Assembly: GCA_937895435.1 (NCBI GenBank)
Contig: CALAXT010000056.1
Location: 1-64,000, forward strand
Reading direction: 5' to 3'
Length of the DNA: 64,000 bases
Source of the DNA: an uncultured Paracoccaceae bacterium
GTDB lineage: Bacteria; Pseudomonadota; Alphaproteobacteria; Rhodobacterales; Rhodobacteraceae
Under the pieces are notes generated by a model that was given only the letters and a program-made list of their open reading frames with translations, was not told where the DNA came from and ran no database searches. Made by a program: the position numbers and the translations under genes. Below are positions 33,842 to 43,118 of the stretch, piece by piece (the stretch's first letter is position 1; each line of letters begins with the position of its first letter).

Positions 33842-34261
33842 TCAGGCGCCTGCGTTGATTTTGACGCGTTTGCCACCTTGGGCGGTGGCGGCGCGGCGCG
33901 CCACCCGGATTGTTAAAACCCCGTCTTTCAATGACGCCTCAACGTTTGTCTCATCAGCATCGGCAGGCAGCCTAAAACTGCGCAAAAACGCCCCAAACTG
34001 GCGTTCTGAGAAATACCATGTGTCATCGCTATCTTCGCGATAAGATTGCTTTTCACCGCGCACATTTACCATACCACGCTCAACCGTCAGATGGATATCG
34101 TCTTCGGACACGCCCGGCAGTTCAATCGCAATGGAATAAGCATCGCTTGCCGATGACGCTTCCGATGCAGGGGCGATCCAATCGGCAATCTTGGCGCCCA
34201 GACCGCGCAGGGGTTCATAAAAATTGGGCCAAAAGCCGGGGGCTTGGGTTTTTTCAATCAT
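33842..34261 (-). CDS. Hsp20/alpha-crystallin-family small heat-shock protein
   Basis: 139 residues with a typical ACD: YSIAIELPGVSEDDIHLTVE, RQFGAFLRSFRLPADAD and ASLKDGVLTIRV. The C-terminal I-x-I anchor is KINAGA-like and incomplete. It is a holding chaperone in the cytoplasm. Start 34261 follows AAAAGGAG; the longer ATG at 34285 lies inside that site. A perfect Fnr-type box (34346-34359) is 85 bases upstream, shared with the divergent kinase gene. Confidence 0.92.
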   Translation of the reverse strand: MIEKTQAPGFWPNFYEPLRGLGAKIADWIAPASEASSASDAYSIAIELPGVSEDDIHLTVERGMVNVRGEKQSYREDSDDTWYFSERQFGAFLRSFRLPADADETNVEASLKDGVLTIRVARRAATAQGGKRVKINAGA

Positions 34262-34345
34262 GGCGGGTCTCCTTTTCTTTTGCACGCAGGCATGGTTGCA
34301 CCACTGTATAAGACGCAGCTTGGCCTCGGCTGACCGCCCGGCGCC

Positions 34346-34359
34346 TTGATTGGGATCAA
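34346..34359. promoter_or_regulatory. FnrL/Fnr box between hsp20 and the sugar kinase gene
   Basis: TTGATTGGGATCAA is an exact match to the Fnr consensus TTGAT-N4-ATCAA. It lies 85 bases upstream of hsp20 (minus strand) and 62 bases upstream of the kinase (plus strand), so it could serve either gene. Confidence 0.7.
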
Positions 34360-34420
34360 ATCCGTTGCCCCAAACCGCACAACGCCCTAGTCACAGCAAG
34401 GTCTGATAAAAGGTGCGAAG

Positions 34421-35347
34421 ATGATCCTGTGCTGTGGCGATGCTCTGATTGATATGCTGCCTGTGACCGATGCGACGGGCACACCCGCGTTTGCGCCCGC
34501 CACTGGGGGGGCTGTGTTTAACACGGCCATAGCGTTGGGGCGGATGGGGACCGATGTTGGGTTTTGTTCAGGTATATCCACCGATATCTTTGGCACGGCG
34601 CTTTGTGCGGGGCTGAAGGCGGCTGGGGTCGAATTCCGCCATGTGATCTTTTCAGACCGCCCCACGACGCTCGCGTTTGTCACGCTGCGCGACGGCCAAG
34701 CCCGCTATACGTTTTATGATGAAAACACCGCTGGTCGGATGATCACCCCCCAAGATATGCCGCTGCTTGGCCCAGAAACACGCGCGCTGTTTTTCGGGGG
34801 GATCAGTCTGGCTGCAGAACCCGCCGCAGGGACCTATGCCACGTTTTTAACCCATAACGCCGCCAGCCGTGTCGTGATGCTTGATCCAAACATCCGCCCC
34901 AGCTTTATCCGCGACACGGCCAGCTATCGCACGCGCCTGTCCGCGATGATTGCGCGAAGCGATATCGTCAAACTGTCAGACGAAGATCTGCACTGGCTGC
35001 AAGGGCCGGGCACATTGGCTGATTTGGCACGCACCATGCTGAGCATGGGGCCTAAGCTTGTGCTGATTACCGAGGGTGCAAAGGGGGCACATGGCTATTT
35101 TGGCGCGCACCATGTGTTTGAACCGGCACAAAAGGTCGTGGTGGTCGACACCGTCGGGGCGGGCGATACGTTTAACGCGGGCGTGCTGACCGCTTTGGCC
35201 CGCACAGAGCGGCTGGAAAAATCTGCCATTGCAGCACTTGATGCGCCGATGGTGGCACAGATGCTGCGGCTGGGAAATGCAGCGGCGGCAATCACGGTAT
35301 CGCGGGTTGGTGCGAACCCGCCCTTTGCACATGAAATCACGCTCTGA
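34421..35347 (+). CDS. PfkB-family carbohydrate kinase (fructokinase-like)
   Basis: 308 residues of the ribokinase fold: GDALIDMLP near the start, [15 protein letters not shown] (substrate loop), and [19 protein letters not shown] with the catalytic aspartate. This branch is usually annotated fructokinase; the sugar cannot be fixed from sequence. The stop overlaps the start of dtd (TGATG). AAAAGGTG precedes the ATG, and an Fnr box lies in the promoter region. Confidence 0.9.
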   Translation: MILCCGDALIDMLPVTDATGTPAFAPATGGAVFNTAIALGRMGTDVGFCSGISTDIFGTALCAGLKAAGVEFRHVIFSDRPTTLAFVTLRDGQARYTFYDENTAGRMITPQDMPLLGPETRALFFGGISLAAEPAAGTYATFLTHNAASRVVMLDPNIRPSFIRDTASYRTRLSAMIARSDIVKLSDEDLHWLQGPGTLADLARTMLSMGPKLVLITEGAKGAHGYFGAHHVFEPAQKVVVVDTVGAGDTFNAGVLTALARTERLEKSAIAALDAPMVAQMLRLGNAAAAITVSRVGANPPFAHEITL

Positions 35348-35790
35348 TGCGCGCGCTTGTTCAACGCGTGAGTGCTGCGGATGTCAAAGTGGATGGATCT
35401 GAGATTGGCCAGATTGGGCCGGGCCTTTTGGTGTTTGTCTGCGCGATGCAGGGCGACACCACCGCTGAGGCTGAAAAAATGGCTGCGCGCCTGTGCAAAT
35501 TACGTATTTTCAAAGACGACGGTGGTAAAATGAACCTCTCGTTACAAGACACAGGCGGTGCGGTCCTGGTGGTCAGCCAGTTTACACTGGCAGCCGACAC
35601 ATCGCGCGGCAACCGCCCCGGCTTTTCTGCCGCCGCCGCACCAGATGTTGGGCGCACACTTTATGAACATTTCATCGCCACGCTGCGCGGGCTTGGGGTG
35701 ACGGTGGCCACCGGATCTTTCGGGGCAGATATGGCGGTGCATCTGGTCAATGATGGGCCGGTCACCCTGTGGCTGGACAATGGCGTCTAA
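35347..35790 (+). CDS. dtd: D-aminoacyl-tRNA deacylase
   Basis: 147 residues with the two Dtd motifs, SQFTLAAD (about 77) and [11 protein letters not shown] near the C-terminus. It hydrolyses D-amino acids wrongly attached to tRNA. It is translationally coupled to the kinase gene upstream and overlaps the convergent permease gene by four bases at its stop. Confidence 0.95.
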   Translation: MRALVQRVSAADVKVDGSEIGQIGPGLLVFVCAMQGDTTAEAEKMAARLCKLRIFKDDGGKMNLSLQDTGGAVLVVSQFTLAADTSRGNRPGFSAAAAPDVGRTLYEHFIATLRGLGVTVATGSFGADMAVHLVNDGPVTLWLDNGV

Positions 35791-37019
35791 GCGGCCCACC
35801 CCGCCAGCACCAACAACAGCGCGCAGGCCAGTGCCCCGGCCCATGGCACCCAACCAAACACAACAAACCCACCAATGGGTGCCGGCTCTCGGCGCGCTTT
35901 GATCCGCCCCAGTGCCACGCAAACCAACACAAAGACCCCGAGCGTCACCACTGAGGTTCCCTGCGCAAGCGCAGCAATTGGAAATGCCAGCGCCAAAGCC
36001 AGAACCCCAGCACCCGACACTAAGGTCGCCGTCACAGGCGCCGCGGTTCTCGGATTGACCCGCCCCAGAGCGGCTGGCAACGCTCCCTGACGCGCCAACC
36101 CATAAATCACCCGACCCGCCATCAAGATCTGCACAACAATCCCATTCACCGTTGCCGCCACCGCGATCAGTGTGATTGCCAGCGGTGACAGCCCTGTGCT
36201 GCGTTCAAACACAAGCGCCAGCGGCGCGGCGCTCTGCGACAGCTCGGCCCGGCTTGCAACCGACAACGCTGAAATAATAACCAAAATATAAAGCATGCTG
36301 GTCAGCACCAAAGTCAGAAAGATCGCGCGCGGTAAAACCTTTTGCGGCTCACGGGTTTCCTCGGCGATGGAATCGATGTCTTCAAAGCCGATAAAGGCGA
36401 AAAACGCCAAAAGGCTGGCACCAAAAACACCAGCCCACAGCGCGGGCGACAGGCTAAGGGGCAGCGCACGTACCGCTTGCCCCACCAAATCCGCCCCAGA
36501 CCACGCGGCCCCACCAACCAAAAGCAAAAGCCCGCCCACCTCAACCAAGGTCAAGACCCCCGCCAGCATCACCGATTGGCGCACCTTCAAGCAGGCCACA
36601 GCCGTACAACATGCAATGACCGCAAACAGCAATACAGCCCCCGGCAGGCCCGCCAATTGCGCCAAATAGCCGACCGCGCCATGCGCGATCGCCGCAGCCG
36701 ATATGACGCCCACCCCCGCCACCATCAGCCCGACAACCGGAAACAGCCATGAAACGCCAAACCCCGCACGCACAAAATGCGCCTCAGCGGCGGCAAAGGG
36801 CATCCGACCTGTCAGTTCGGCAAAACAGGCCGCGGGCAACACCATAACCAGCGCAGCCACCAAAAAAGATACTGGCGCGTAATCCCCAGCCTGTGCCACC
36901 ACCGCCCCCACCAGCGCATAGATCCCAGCCCCAACCGTCACACCCAAGCCGTAAAGCACCACATGCCACAGCCCCAATGAGCGGCGCAAACCAAGTGGCG
37001 GTGTCGAATGAGCAGGCAT
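35787..37019 (-). CDS. APC-family amino acid permease
   Basis: 410 residues with about 12 membrane helices. The start [20 protein letters not shown] leads to [17 protein letters not shown], the first-helix glycine motif of APC transporters, and [17 protein letters not shown] in the sixth helix. It probably imports an amino acid or amine; no finer call is possible. Start 37019 is chosen because the hydrophobic core begins about 20 residues later. The end overlaps dtd by four bases, convergent and without a hairpin. Confidence 0.87.
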   Translation of the reverse strand: MPAHSTPPLGLRRSLGLWHVVLYGLGVTVGAGIYALVGAVVAQAGDYAPVSFLVAALVMVLPAACFAELTGRMPFAAAEAHFVRAGFGVSWLFPVVGLMVAGVGVISAAAIAHGAVGYLAQLAGLPGAVLLFAVIACCTAVACLKVRQSVMLAGVLTLVEVGGLLLLVGGAAWSGADLVGQAVRALPLSLSPALWAGVFGASLLAFFAFIGFEDIDSIAEETREPQKVLPRAIFLTLVLTSMLYILVIISALSVASRAELSQSAAPLALVFERSTGLSPLAITLIAVAATVNGIVVQILMAGRVIYGLARQGALPAALGRVNPRTAAPVTATLVSGAGVLALALAFPIAALAQGTSVVTLGVFVLVCVALGRIKARREPAPIGGFVVFGWVPWAGALACALLLVLAGWAA

Positions 37020-37178
37020 GTCACGGCCCCGTTTAAACGCACAAATCTGAAATCTTGTAGCAGCATGGGGCAGCCCCCAGCCCGGCACAAGCAAGAATTG
37101 CCGCTTGCCCAACCAACCACCACAGTGTTTTCTGTCTGACATGATGCCCAAGCGGCTGCACAGATGAAAGAGCCCAAG

Positions 37179-37631
37179 ATGAACACCGATCTGACCATTC
37201 GCGCCGTTCATCCCCAAGATCGGGCCAATTGGGGCCAGCTTTATGCAGGCTATGCGGCGTTTTACCGGGTGGAACAGACCGAAGCGATGCGTGACACGGT
37301 TTGGGCTTGGCTGCACGATCCAGCACATGAAAGCTACGGTTTGGTGGCACAAAACAGCTCGGGAAATTTGTTGGGGCTTGTACATTTTCGGGCATTTGCG
37401 CGGCCATTATCGGCCACCAGGGGGGGGTTTCTGGACGATCTTTTCGTGGCCCCTGATGCGCGCGGCGGCAAGGTTGGTGTGGCACTCATTGCCGCCCTAC
37501 GCGCCCACGCAAAAGCCCAAGGATGGAGCGTGCTGCGCTGGATCACGGCTGAAAACAACTATCGCGCCCGCGCGCTGTATGACCAGCTTGCCACCAGAAC
37601 AGCATGGGTCACCTATGATCTTAAGCCGTGA
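37179..37631 (+). CDS. GNAT-family N-acetyltransferase
   Basis: 150 residues: IRAVHPQDRANWGQLYAGY, FLDDLFVAPDARGGKVGVAL (the acetyl-CoA-binding motif A, with RGGKVG in place of RGxGxG) and WITAENNYRARALYDQLA. The acceptor is unknown. Start 37179 has GAAAGAG six bases upstream; the ATG at 37164 has no ribosome binding site. It is a single plus-strand gene between two minus-strand ones, converging with ccdA. Confidence 0.88.
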   Translation: MNTDLTIRAVHPQDRANWGQLYAGYAAFYRVEQTEAMRDTVWAWLHDPAHESYGLVAQNSSGNLLGLVHFRAFARPLSATRGGFLDDLFVAPDARGGKVGVALIAALRAHAKAQGWSVLRWITAENNYRARALYDQLATRTAWVTYDLKP

Positions 37632-37634
37632 CGC

Positions 37635-38414
37635 CTAGCTCAGGGAAGCCAGCGCTGGAAACATTTCCAGCAACCAAAACGATACCCGCGAAAAAACACC
37701 CGTCATCAAGGCGACACCCACCAAAACCAGCATTGCGCCCATGACCTGCTCAATGCGCTTCATGTGCCGCTTCAGCCGGGCCATAATACCCACAGCACGC
37801 TGCACAAAAAGCGCAGTCAGTAAAAACGGCACCCCAAGCCCCAGCGCATAAACCCCCAAAAGCAAAGTACCGCGCGGCAGTGACCCCTCTGAGGCGGCAA
37901 GCGTCAAGATGGCGCCCAGTTGCGGCCCGATGCATGGTGTCCAACCAAAGGCAAAGGCCAATCCCAACACATAAGCGCCAAGTGCCGATCCGCCACGATC
38001 GCCCGCATCCATCCGCACATCCCGGTCTAACAGCGCGATTCGAAAGACACCCAAAAAATGCAGTCCAAAAACGGTGACCATCGCGCCGCCAACCACCGAA
38101 AAAACTTCACGGTTGATCAGAAAAAATGCCCCAAAGGCTGATGCTGCCAAGCCCAGCAACAAAAACACCGTCGACAGCCCCAGCACAAAGCCGAATGCAG
38201 CGCGCAGCAATTTACCCCGGCTTTGGCGCGGGGTGGTTTGCGCATCCCCCCCCTGCGGAGCCGCCAAATCTGACAGGCCCACACCGCTCATATAAGCCAG
38301 ATAGGGTGGCACAATTGGTAAGACACATGGGCTTAAAAAAGACAAAACACCCGACAAAAGGGCGACCGTCAAGGCGGGCCAAAGCCCAGCCACAATCAAA
38401 TCAACGCCAAACAT
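37635..38414 (-). CDS. ccdA: Cytochrome c biogenesis protein CcdA-type thiol electron carrier
   Basis: 259 residues, six helices, with the two redox cysteines in SGVLSFLSPCVLPIVPPYLAY (first helix) and GWTPCIGPQLG (fourth helix). CcdA moves reducing power from thioredoxin across the inner membrane for cytochrome c maturation or periplasmic thiol repair. Start 38414 follows CAGGAG; the ATG at 38474 lies upstream without support. It is a single gene between a GNAT gene and rne. Confidence 0.93.
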   Translation of the reverse strand: MFGVDLIVAGLWPALTVALLSGVLSFLSPCVLPIVPPYLAYMSGVGLSDLAAPQGGDAQTTPRQSRGKLLRAAFGFVLGLSTVFLLLGLAASAFGAFFLINREVFSVVGGAMVTVFGLHFLGVFRIALLDRDVRMDAGDRGGSALGAYVLGLAFAFGWTPCIGPQLGAILTLAASEGSLPRGTLLLGVYALGLGVPFLLTALFVQRAVGIMARLKRHMKRIEQVMGAMLVLVGVALMTGVFSRVSFWLLEMFPALASLS

Positions 38415-38501
38415 GCGCGTCTCCTGAAAATCGCCCCTGATGCAGCCCAGGCCTGCCAGTACGGTGCAGCCCAAGCGAAGAGATCAGGGCAGATTTGGGG
38501 C

Positions 38502-38533
38502 CTATCACCGGGAACACAAGCCCCCGGTGATAG
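38502..38533 (-). terminator. Hairpin after rne
   Basis: CTATCACCGGG (38502-38512) pairs perfectly over 11 bp with CCCGGTGATAG (38523-38533), nine bases after the rne stop. No T tract follows on the minus strand, so it may mark the transcript end by stability rather than classical termination. Confidence 0.6.
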
Positions 38534-38541
38534 ATATTCGC

Positions 38542-41343
38542 TTAACGTCCGCGTGACCACCAACCGCGCTTTTTCGGCGCAGCAGGCTCTTCTGGTTTTG
38601 TCAGTTCTTCTGGCACAGCAGCCTGATCGGGCTGCGCGGCGGCAGGCTCGGGTGTGGCAATCACAGCCGGGGCCACCACCGGCGCTTCTTCAACCGCGAG
38701 CGGCGCTGGGGCCAGTTCTTGTGCAACGGGGGTGGGCTCAGTTGCTGGCGCGGCCCCCTCTGCTACGACCGTATCTTCCGCCACAGGCGCTGCAACCACT
38801 TTGGGTTTGCGTGTGCGGGTGGCGGGCTTGCGCTTGGGCTTTTCTGCCACAGGCTCGGCTGCCGCATCCGTGGCTTTGTCCGGGGCCGCAACCTCTGCCT
38901 CAGGGGCAGACGGCACAGCTTCCTCAGGGGCATCCGCAACCACGACGGCATCGGCGTCCACCGCAGATTTGGGCTTGCGGGTGCGGGTGCGGCGACGCGG
39001 TGCAGGCTTTTCAGCGGCCTCATCAGAAGCGACACCCTCAGCCTTGGGGCTATCAGCCTGAGGCTGGGGTTCTGCAACAGCATCTTCTGCACTGACGACA
39101 TCGCTTTCGGCCTGCTCTGCATCATCGCCTGCGCCATCGCTGCCGCCGTTTGCCGAACCGGGTTTACGACGACGACGACGACGGCGCTTTTTGCGCCCTG
39201 ACCCATCGCCACCATCAGCATCAGACCGGGTGCCGGCATCAGTGTCATCAATAGCGTCACTTGCCTCATCTTCGATCAGATCATCCTCGATCTCATCGGC
39301 ATCATCGACATCAGACATACCCGAAGCATCGAGCAATACGACATTCAGGTTCTGCTCAACCACGACACGGGTCGCCACTTTGAACTTTTCGATTGTGAAA
39401 TCCGGGCTGACCAAGGCCGGATCTGCCTCAACCCGCACGGCCATGCCATAGCGCGCCTCAATACCGGCAATATGTTCACGTTTTTGGTTCATAAGGAAGT
39501 TCAGAATGTTGACAGGCGCTTTCAAAAGCACTTCTTTTGAGCGTTTGCGCGTGCCCTCTTCTTCCAGTTGGCGCAAAATCGACAACGCCAAACTGTCATC
39601 CGAGCGGATCAGACCAGTGCCATGGCAATGCGGGCATGGCGCGGTAGAGGCTTCAAGCATACCTGGGCGCAAGCGCTGCCTGCTCATTTCCAGCAGGCCA
39701 AAGCCGGAAATTCTGCCCACCTGAATGCGGGCGCGATCGGTCTTAAGCTTGTCTTTCAGCCGTTTCTCAACGGTCGCATTGTTGCGGCGTTCTTCCATGT
39801 CGATGAAATCGATCACGATCAAACCAGCCAAATCGCGCAGACGCAATTGACGCGCGACTTCTTCCGCCGCTTCCACGTTGGTTTTCAGCGCGGTCTCTTC
39901 AATTGAGCCTTCCTTGGTGGCCCGACCAGAGTTAACATCAATTGCTACAAGCGCTTCGGTGATGCCAATCACGATATAGCCGCCCGATTTCAACTGAACG
40001 ACGGGATTAAACATGCTGGCCAAAAAGCTCTCAACACCATAGCGCGCAAAAAGCGGCATCTGTTCGGTGTAATGCTTTACGTTTTTGGCGTGGCTGGGCA
40101 TGATCATACGCATGAAATCTTTGGCCACCCGATATCCATCGGCACCTTCAACCAGCACCTCTTCGATATCACGGTTGTAAAGATCGCGGATAACCCGCTT
40201 GATCAGCGTACCCTCTTCATAGATTGGTGCAGGCGCTATCGATTTCAGCGTAAGATCCCGGATCTGATCCCAAAGCCGCTGCAAATATTCATAATCGCGC
40301 TTGATCTCGGTTTTTGTGCGCTGGCTGCCGGCGGTGCGGATAATCAAGCCTGCACCTTCCGGCACTTCAATTTCGCCCGCGATTTCTTTCAGTTTCTTAC
40401 GGTCAACTGCGTTGGTGATCTTGCGTGAAATACCACCACCACGCGCCGTGTTTGGCATCAAAACGCAATAGCGCCCTGCCAGCGACAAATAGGTTGTCAA
40501 CGCAGCACCCTTGTTACCGCGCTCTTCTTTGACAACCTGCACCAGCATGATCTGGCGCACTTTGACGACTTCTTGGATCTTATAGCGACGATGGCGCGGT
40601 TTGCGCGGGCGGCTGATTTCCTCAGACACATCTTCATCCGCGATCGATTCGATTTCATCATCAAGATCAGAGGCGTGATCGACTGAATGATAATCGCGCG
40701 TTGCAGACTCAGGCTCGGCATCACGGTCATCTGACGGCGTATTTTCTGCCGAGTCATCGCCGACTTCGGGGCTGGTTTCAGAATCAGCGGTTTCAGCGCC
40801 AATCGGCGCGGGCTCGGATTCGGACTGCAGCACATCGTCAGGCGCTGGCAAAGATTGGGGGGCAGATGCTGTGTCAAACAGACTGTCCGCACCGTCATCC
40901 TCGCCCAAATCCACCACATCCATGCCGGAAATCTCACCGGTCACGACGCTGTCGGCATCTTGCGCCACCGCCGCTTTGCTCGAACCATTGTTCGATCCGC
41001 GCTTGCGCGACCGGCGGGGCCGCTCGGTGGTTTCTTCTTCATCCATTGCGCGGGCATGCTCGCGCTCTTCAGCAAGCAAAGCCTCACGGTCAGTAACTGG
41101 GATTTGGTAGTAATCAGGATGGATCTCTGAAAACGCCAGGAATCCATGGCGGTTTCCACCGTAATCCACAAAAGCAGCCTGCAACGAGGGCTCAACCCGT
41201 GTCACCTTGGCCAAGTAAATATTGCCTGCAAGCTGACGCTTATTTACAGTTTCAAAGTCAAATTCTTCAACTTTGGTTCCATCCACCACCACAACGCGGG
41301 TTTCTTCCGCGTGGGTGGCATCGATTAGCATTTTCTTTGTCAT
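38542..41343 (-). CDS. rne: Ribonuclease E
   Basis: 933 residues. The order is: MTKKMLIDATHAEETRVVV, an S1 domain split by a 170-residue acidic/charged insertion (about 95-265, as in alphaproteobacterial RNase E), then the RNase H-like and DNase I-like catalytic parts (IVIDFIDMEERRNNATVEKR, RISGFGLLEMSRQRLRPG), the zinc-link CPHCHGTG, and about 330 residues of low-complexity acidic, then R/K-rich (KKRRRRRRRKPG), then A/P/V-rich sequence for degradosome partners. It is the main endonuclease for mRNA decay and rRNA processing. Start 41343 follows AAAGAGA. A long leader (41344-41763) suggests autoregulation. Confidence 0.95.
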   Translation of the reverse strand: MTKKMLIDATHAEETRVVVVDGTKVEEFDFETVNKRQLAGNIYLAKVTRVEPSLQAAFVDYGGNRHGFLAFSEIHPDYYQIPVTDREALLAEEREHARAMDEEETTERPRRSRKRGSNNGSSKAAVAQDADSVVTGEISGMDVVDLGEDDGADSLFDTASAPQSLPAPDDVLQSESEPAPIGAETADSETSPEVGDDSAENTPSDDRDAEPESATRDYHSVDHASDLDDEIESIADEDVSEEISRPRKPRHRRYKIQEVVKVRQIMLVQVVKEERGNKGAALTTYLSLAGRYCVLMPNTARGGGISRKITNAVDRKKLKEIAGEIEVPEGAGLIIRTAGSQRTKTEIKRDYEYLQRLWDQIRDLTLKSIAPAPIYEEGTLIKRVIRDLYNRDIEEVLVEGADGYRVAKDFMRMIMPSHAKNVKHYTEQMPLFARYGVESFLASMFNPVVQLKSGGYIVIGITEALVAIDVNSGRATKEGSIEETALKTNVEAAEEVARQLRLRDLAGLIVIDFIDMEERRNNATVEKRLKDKLKTDRARIQVGRISGFGLLEMSRQRLRPGMLEASTAPCPHCHGTGLIRSDDSLALSILRQLEEEGTRKRSKEVLLKAPVNILNFLMNQKREHIAGIEARYGMAVRVEADPALVSPDFTIEKFKVATRVVVEQNLNVVLLDASGMSDVDDADEIEDDLIEDEASDAIDDTDAGTRSDADGGDGSGRKKRRRRRRRKPGSANGGSDGAGDDAEQAESDVVSAEDAVAEPQPQADSPKAEGVASDEAAEKPAPRRRTRTRKPKSAVDADAVVVADAPEEAVPSAPEAEVAAPDKATDAAAEPVAEKPKRKPATRTRKPKVVAAPVAEDTVVAEGAAPATEPTPVAQELAPAPLAVEEAPVVAPAVIATPEPAAAQPDQAAVPEELTKPEEPAAPKKRGWWSRGR

Positions 41344-41763
41344 GTGTTCTCTTTGTACCACGACGCTGGCGCAGGCTAAAAAGCCCAAATTCATGCGGTC
41401 GGGGTGTTGCTATGGCAAGGGGACACGCAAAGACGATCGCATCCGCCCCAAGGGGGGGATGATCGTCTGTGCACAGCGGCGTCGCGGTTCCCATCACGGT
41501 TCTATCCAAGGCGTGGCTTGCGCGGCGCCCATCTCTAAAGCCCCTCGCGTGACGCGGCGGGGCAATTCTGTGACCTTGCGGCCGATCGGTTTGCAAAAAT
41601 GGCGGAACGGGCACCTGCCCTTTCGCCGCTTTTTGCCCCGAAACTCTCGGTCAGGCTGTCGTGAACGACAGAAGCATTGACTGGTTAGACATTAGCGGCA
41701 GAGCGTTGCGAAATACAATGCCCAATTTTGTGATCACCCCACAACCCAAGGGCGATCTTAACG
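41344..41763 (-). promoter_or_regulatory. 420-base region upstream of rne with a strong hairpin
   Basis: No convincing gene is found. A compound hairpin lies at 41432-41467: GACGATC with GATCGTC (7 bp), then ATCC with GGAT and CCCC with GGGG, interrupted by a 2-base bulge and one G-G mismatch. It lies about 90 bases upstream of the rne ATG. RNase E mRNAs commonly have long structured leaders that RNase E itself cleaves; this could be one. The region also separates rne from the dctD stop. Confidence 0.5.
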
Positions 41764-43095
41764 CTAAAGCGTATAATCAGCCCGGCTTAATGCGTATTTC
41801 GCCATTTTTTCATTCAGGGTGCGCCGGGGCAAACACAGTTCTTCCATTACCGCAACAATACTGCCCCGATGACGACGCATGGCGTTGTCGATCAACATGC
41901 GTTCGAAATCATCTACATAATCTTTCAGCGGCTTGCCTTCGGTTGTCAGGGCCATGCCAACCTGTTCGTTGTCGTCCATCAAAAGTGACGCAATCGATCC
42001 CGATCCGCGGCGATTTTGCAGCACGGCGCGTTCGGCCACATTGATCAATTGGCGCACATTGCCCGGCCAAGGCGCCTGCAACAGTTGTGCGGCTTCTTGT
42101 GCAGCCAATTTTGGCGGCTCGCAGCCATATTCATCGGCGAATTGCGCGCCTATTCGCTCAAACAGCACCAAAACATCATCACCGCGTTGGCGCAGCGGCG
42201 GCAGGGTAATTTGCAAGGCCGATAGTCGATAGAAAAGATCGGCGCGCAACGCGTCTTCGACCGTTTTATCGGGCATGTGATGGTTGCAAATCGCAATAAT
42301 CCGGGTTTCGGGTGGCGTTCCTTGATCGTTGACAAAGGTCAACAGGCGGGCCTGCAACGCGGGCGAGAGCGCCTCAATATCTTCCAGACAAATCGTGCCA
42401 CCACGCGCCTCTTCACACAGCGCAACACCACCGTCGGTATCGCCATCAAAAAGCCGCATCGCTAACCGCTCTTCGCTGAGCGCGGCACATGAAATCGTGG
42501 CAAATTTACGACCTGCCCGCGGCCCAACCGCATGCAGCGCATGTGCCACCAGGGTTTTGCCAGTGCCCGTTTCGCCATCAATCAGCACATGACCATCGGC
42601 CTGCCCCAAATCCAGAATATCTTCACGCAGCCGAACCATCGGAGCCGACGCACCAATCAGTTTTTGCATTAACACCGTGCCATCGGCCAATTCGCGGCGC
42701 AGCGCGCGGCTGTCTAATGCCATGCGCCGGGCATGGCTGGCTTTTTTAGCAAGTTCGGTCATCCGGTCTGGGTTAAAGGGTTTTTCTAAAAAATCAAAAG
42801 CGCCAAGCCGCATCGCCTCAACCGCCATCGGCACATCACCATGCCCCGTGATCAAAATAACCGGCAGCGCCGAATCAAGGGTCATCAAGCGGCGCAGCAG
42901 CGCCATTCCATCCATCCCCGGCATCCTGATGTCACTGACCACAACGCCCGCATAATCCGGGCCGATGCTGCGCAGCGCAGCTTCGGCTGACTCAAATGTT
43001 TCGGTATCAAATCCAGACAGGGCCAGCCACTGGCTGATGGATTGCCGCATGTCTTTTTCATCATCGATAATCGCCACTTTCATTGCGCGCGCCAT
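41764..43095 (-). CDS. dctD: DctD-like response regulator lacking the GAFTGA loop
   Basis: 443 residues: receiver domain (phosphoryl site D55 in VVVSDIRMPG, lysine in FLEKPFN), AAA+ domain with P-loop GETGTGKT (174-181), GGTICLEDIE (232-241) and RADLFYRLSALQI, then a Fis-type helix-turn-helix (RHRGSIVAVMEELCLPRRTL). Between the P-loop and Walker B the usual ELFGHExGAFTGA is missing; the sequence reads RLAMRLFDGDTDGGVALCEEA. Walker B is LEDI rather than LDEI. Without GAFTGA the protein should not remodel sigma-54 polymerase. It pairs with the adjacent dctB. Start 43095 follows AAGGATAA. Confidence 0.88.
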   Translation of the reverse strand: MARAMKVAIIDDEKDMRQSISQWLALSGFDTETFESAEAALRSIGPDYAGVVVSDIRMPGMDGMALLRRLMTLDSALPVILITGHGDVPMAVEAMRLGAFDFLEKPFNPDRMTELAKKASHARRMALDSRALRRELADGTVLMQKLIGASAPMVRLREDILDLGQADGHVLIDGETGTGKTLVAHALHAVGPRAGRKFATISCAALSEERLAMRLFDGDTDGGVALCEEARGGTICLEDIEALSPALQARLLTFVNDQGTPPETRIIAICNHHMPDKTVEDALRADLFYRLSALQITLPPLRQRGDDVLVLFERIGAQFADEYGCEPPKLAAQEAAQLLQAPWPGNVRQLINVAERAVLQNRRGSGSIASLLMDDNEQVGMALTTEGKPLKDYVDDFERMLIDNAMRRHRGSIVAVMEELCLPRRTLNEKMAKYALSRADYTL

Positions 43096-43118
43096 GGTGT
43101 GTTATCCTTTGTTTGCGG

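Noticed and set aside
38553-39201. Plus-strand frames opposite the rne C-terminal region
   Set aside because: The A/P/V-rich tail of RNase E gives long antisense frames by composition.
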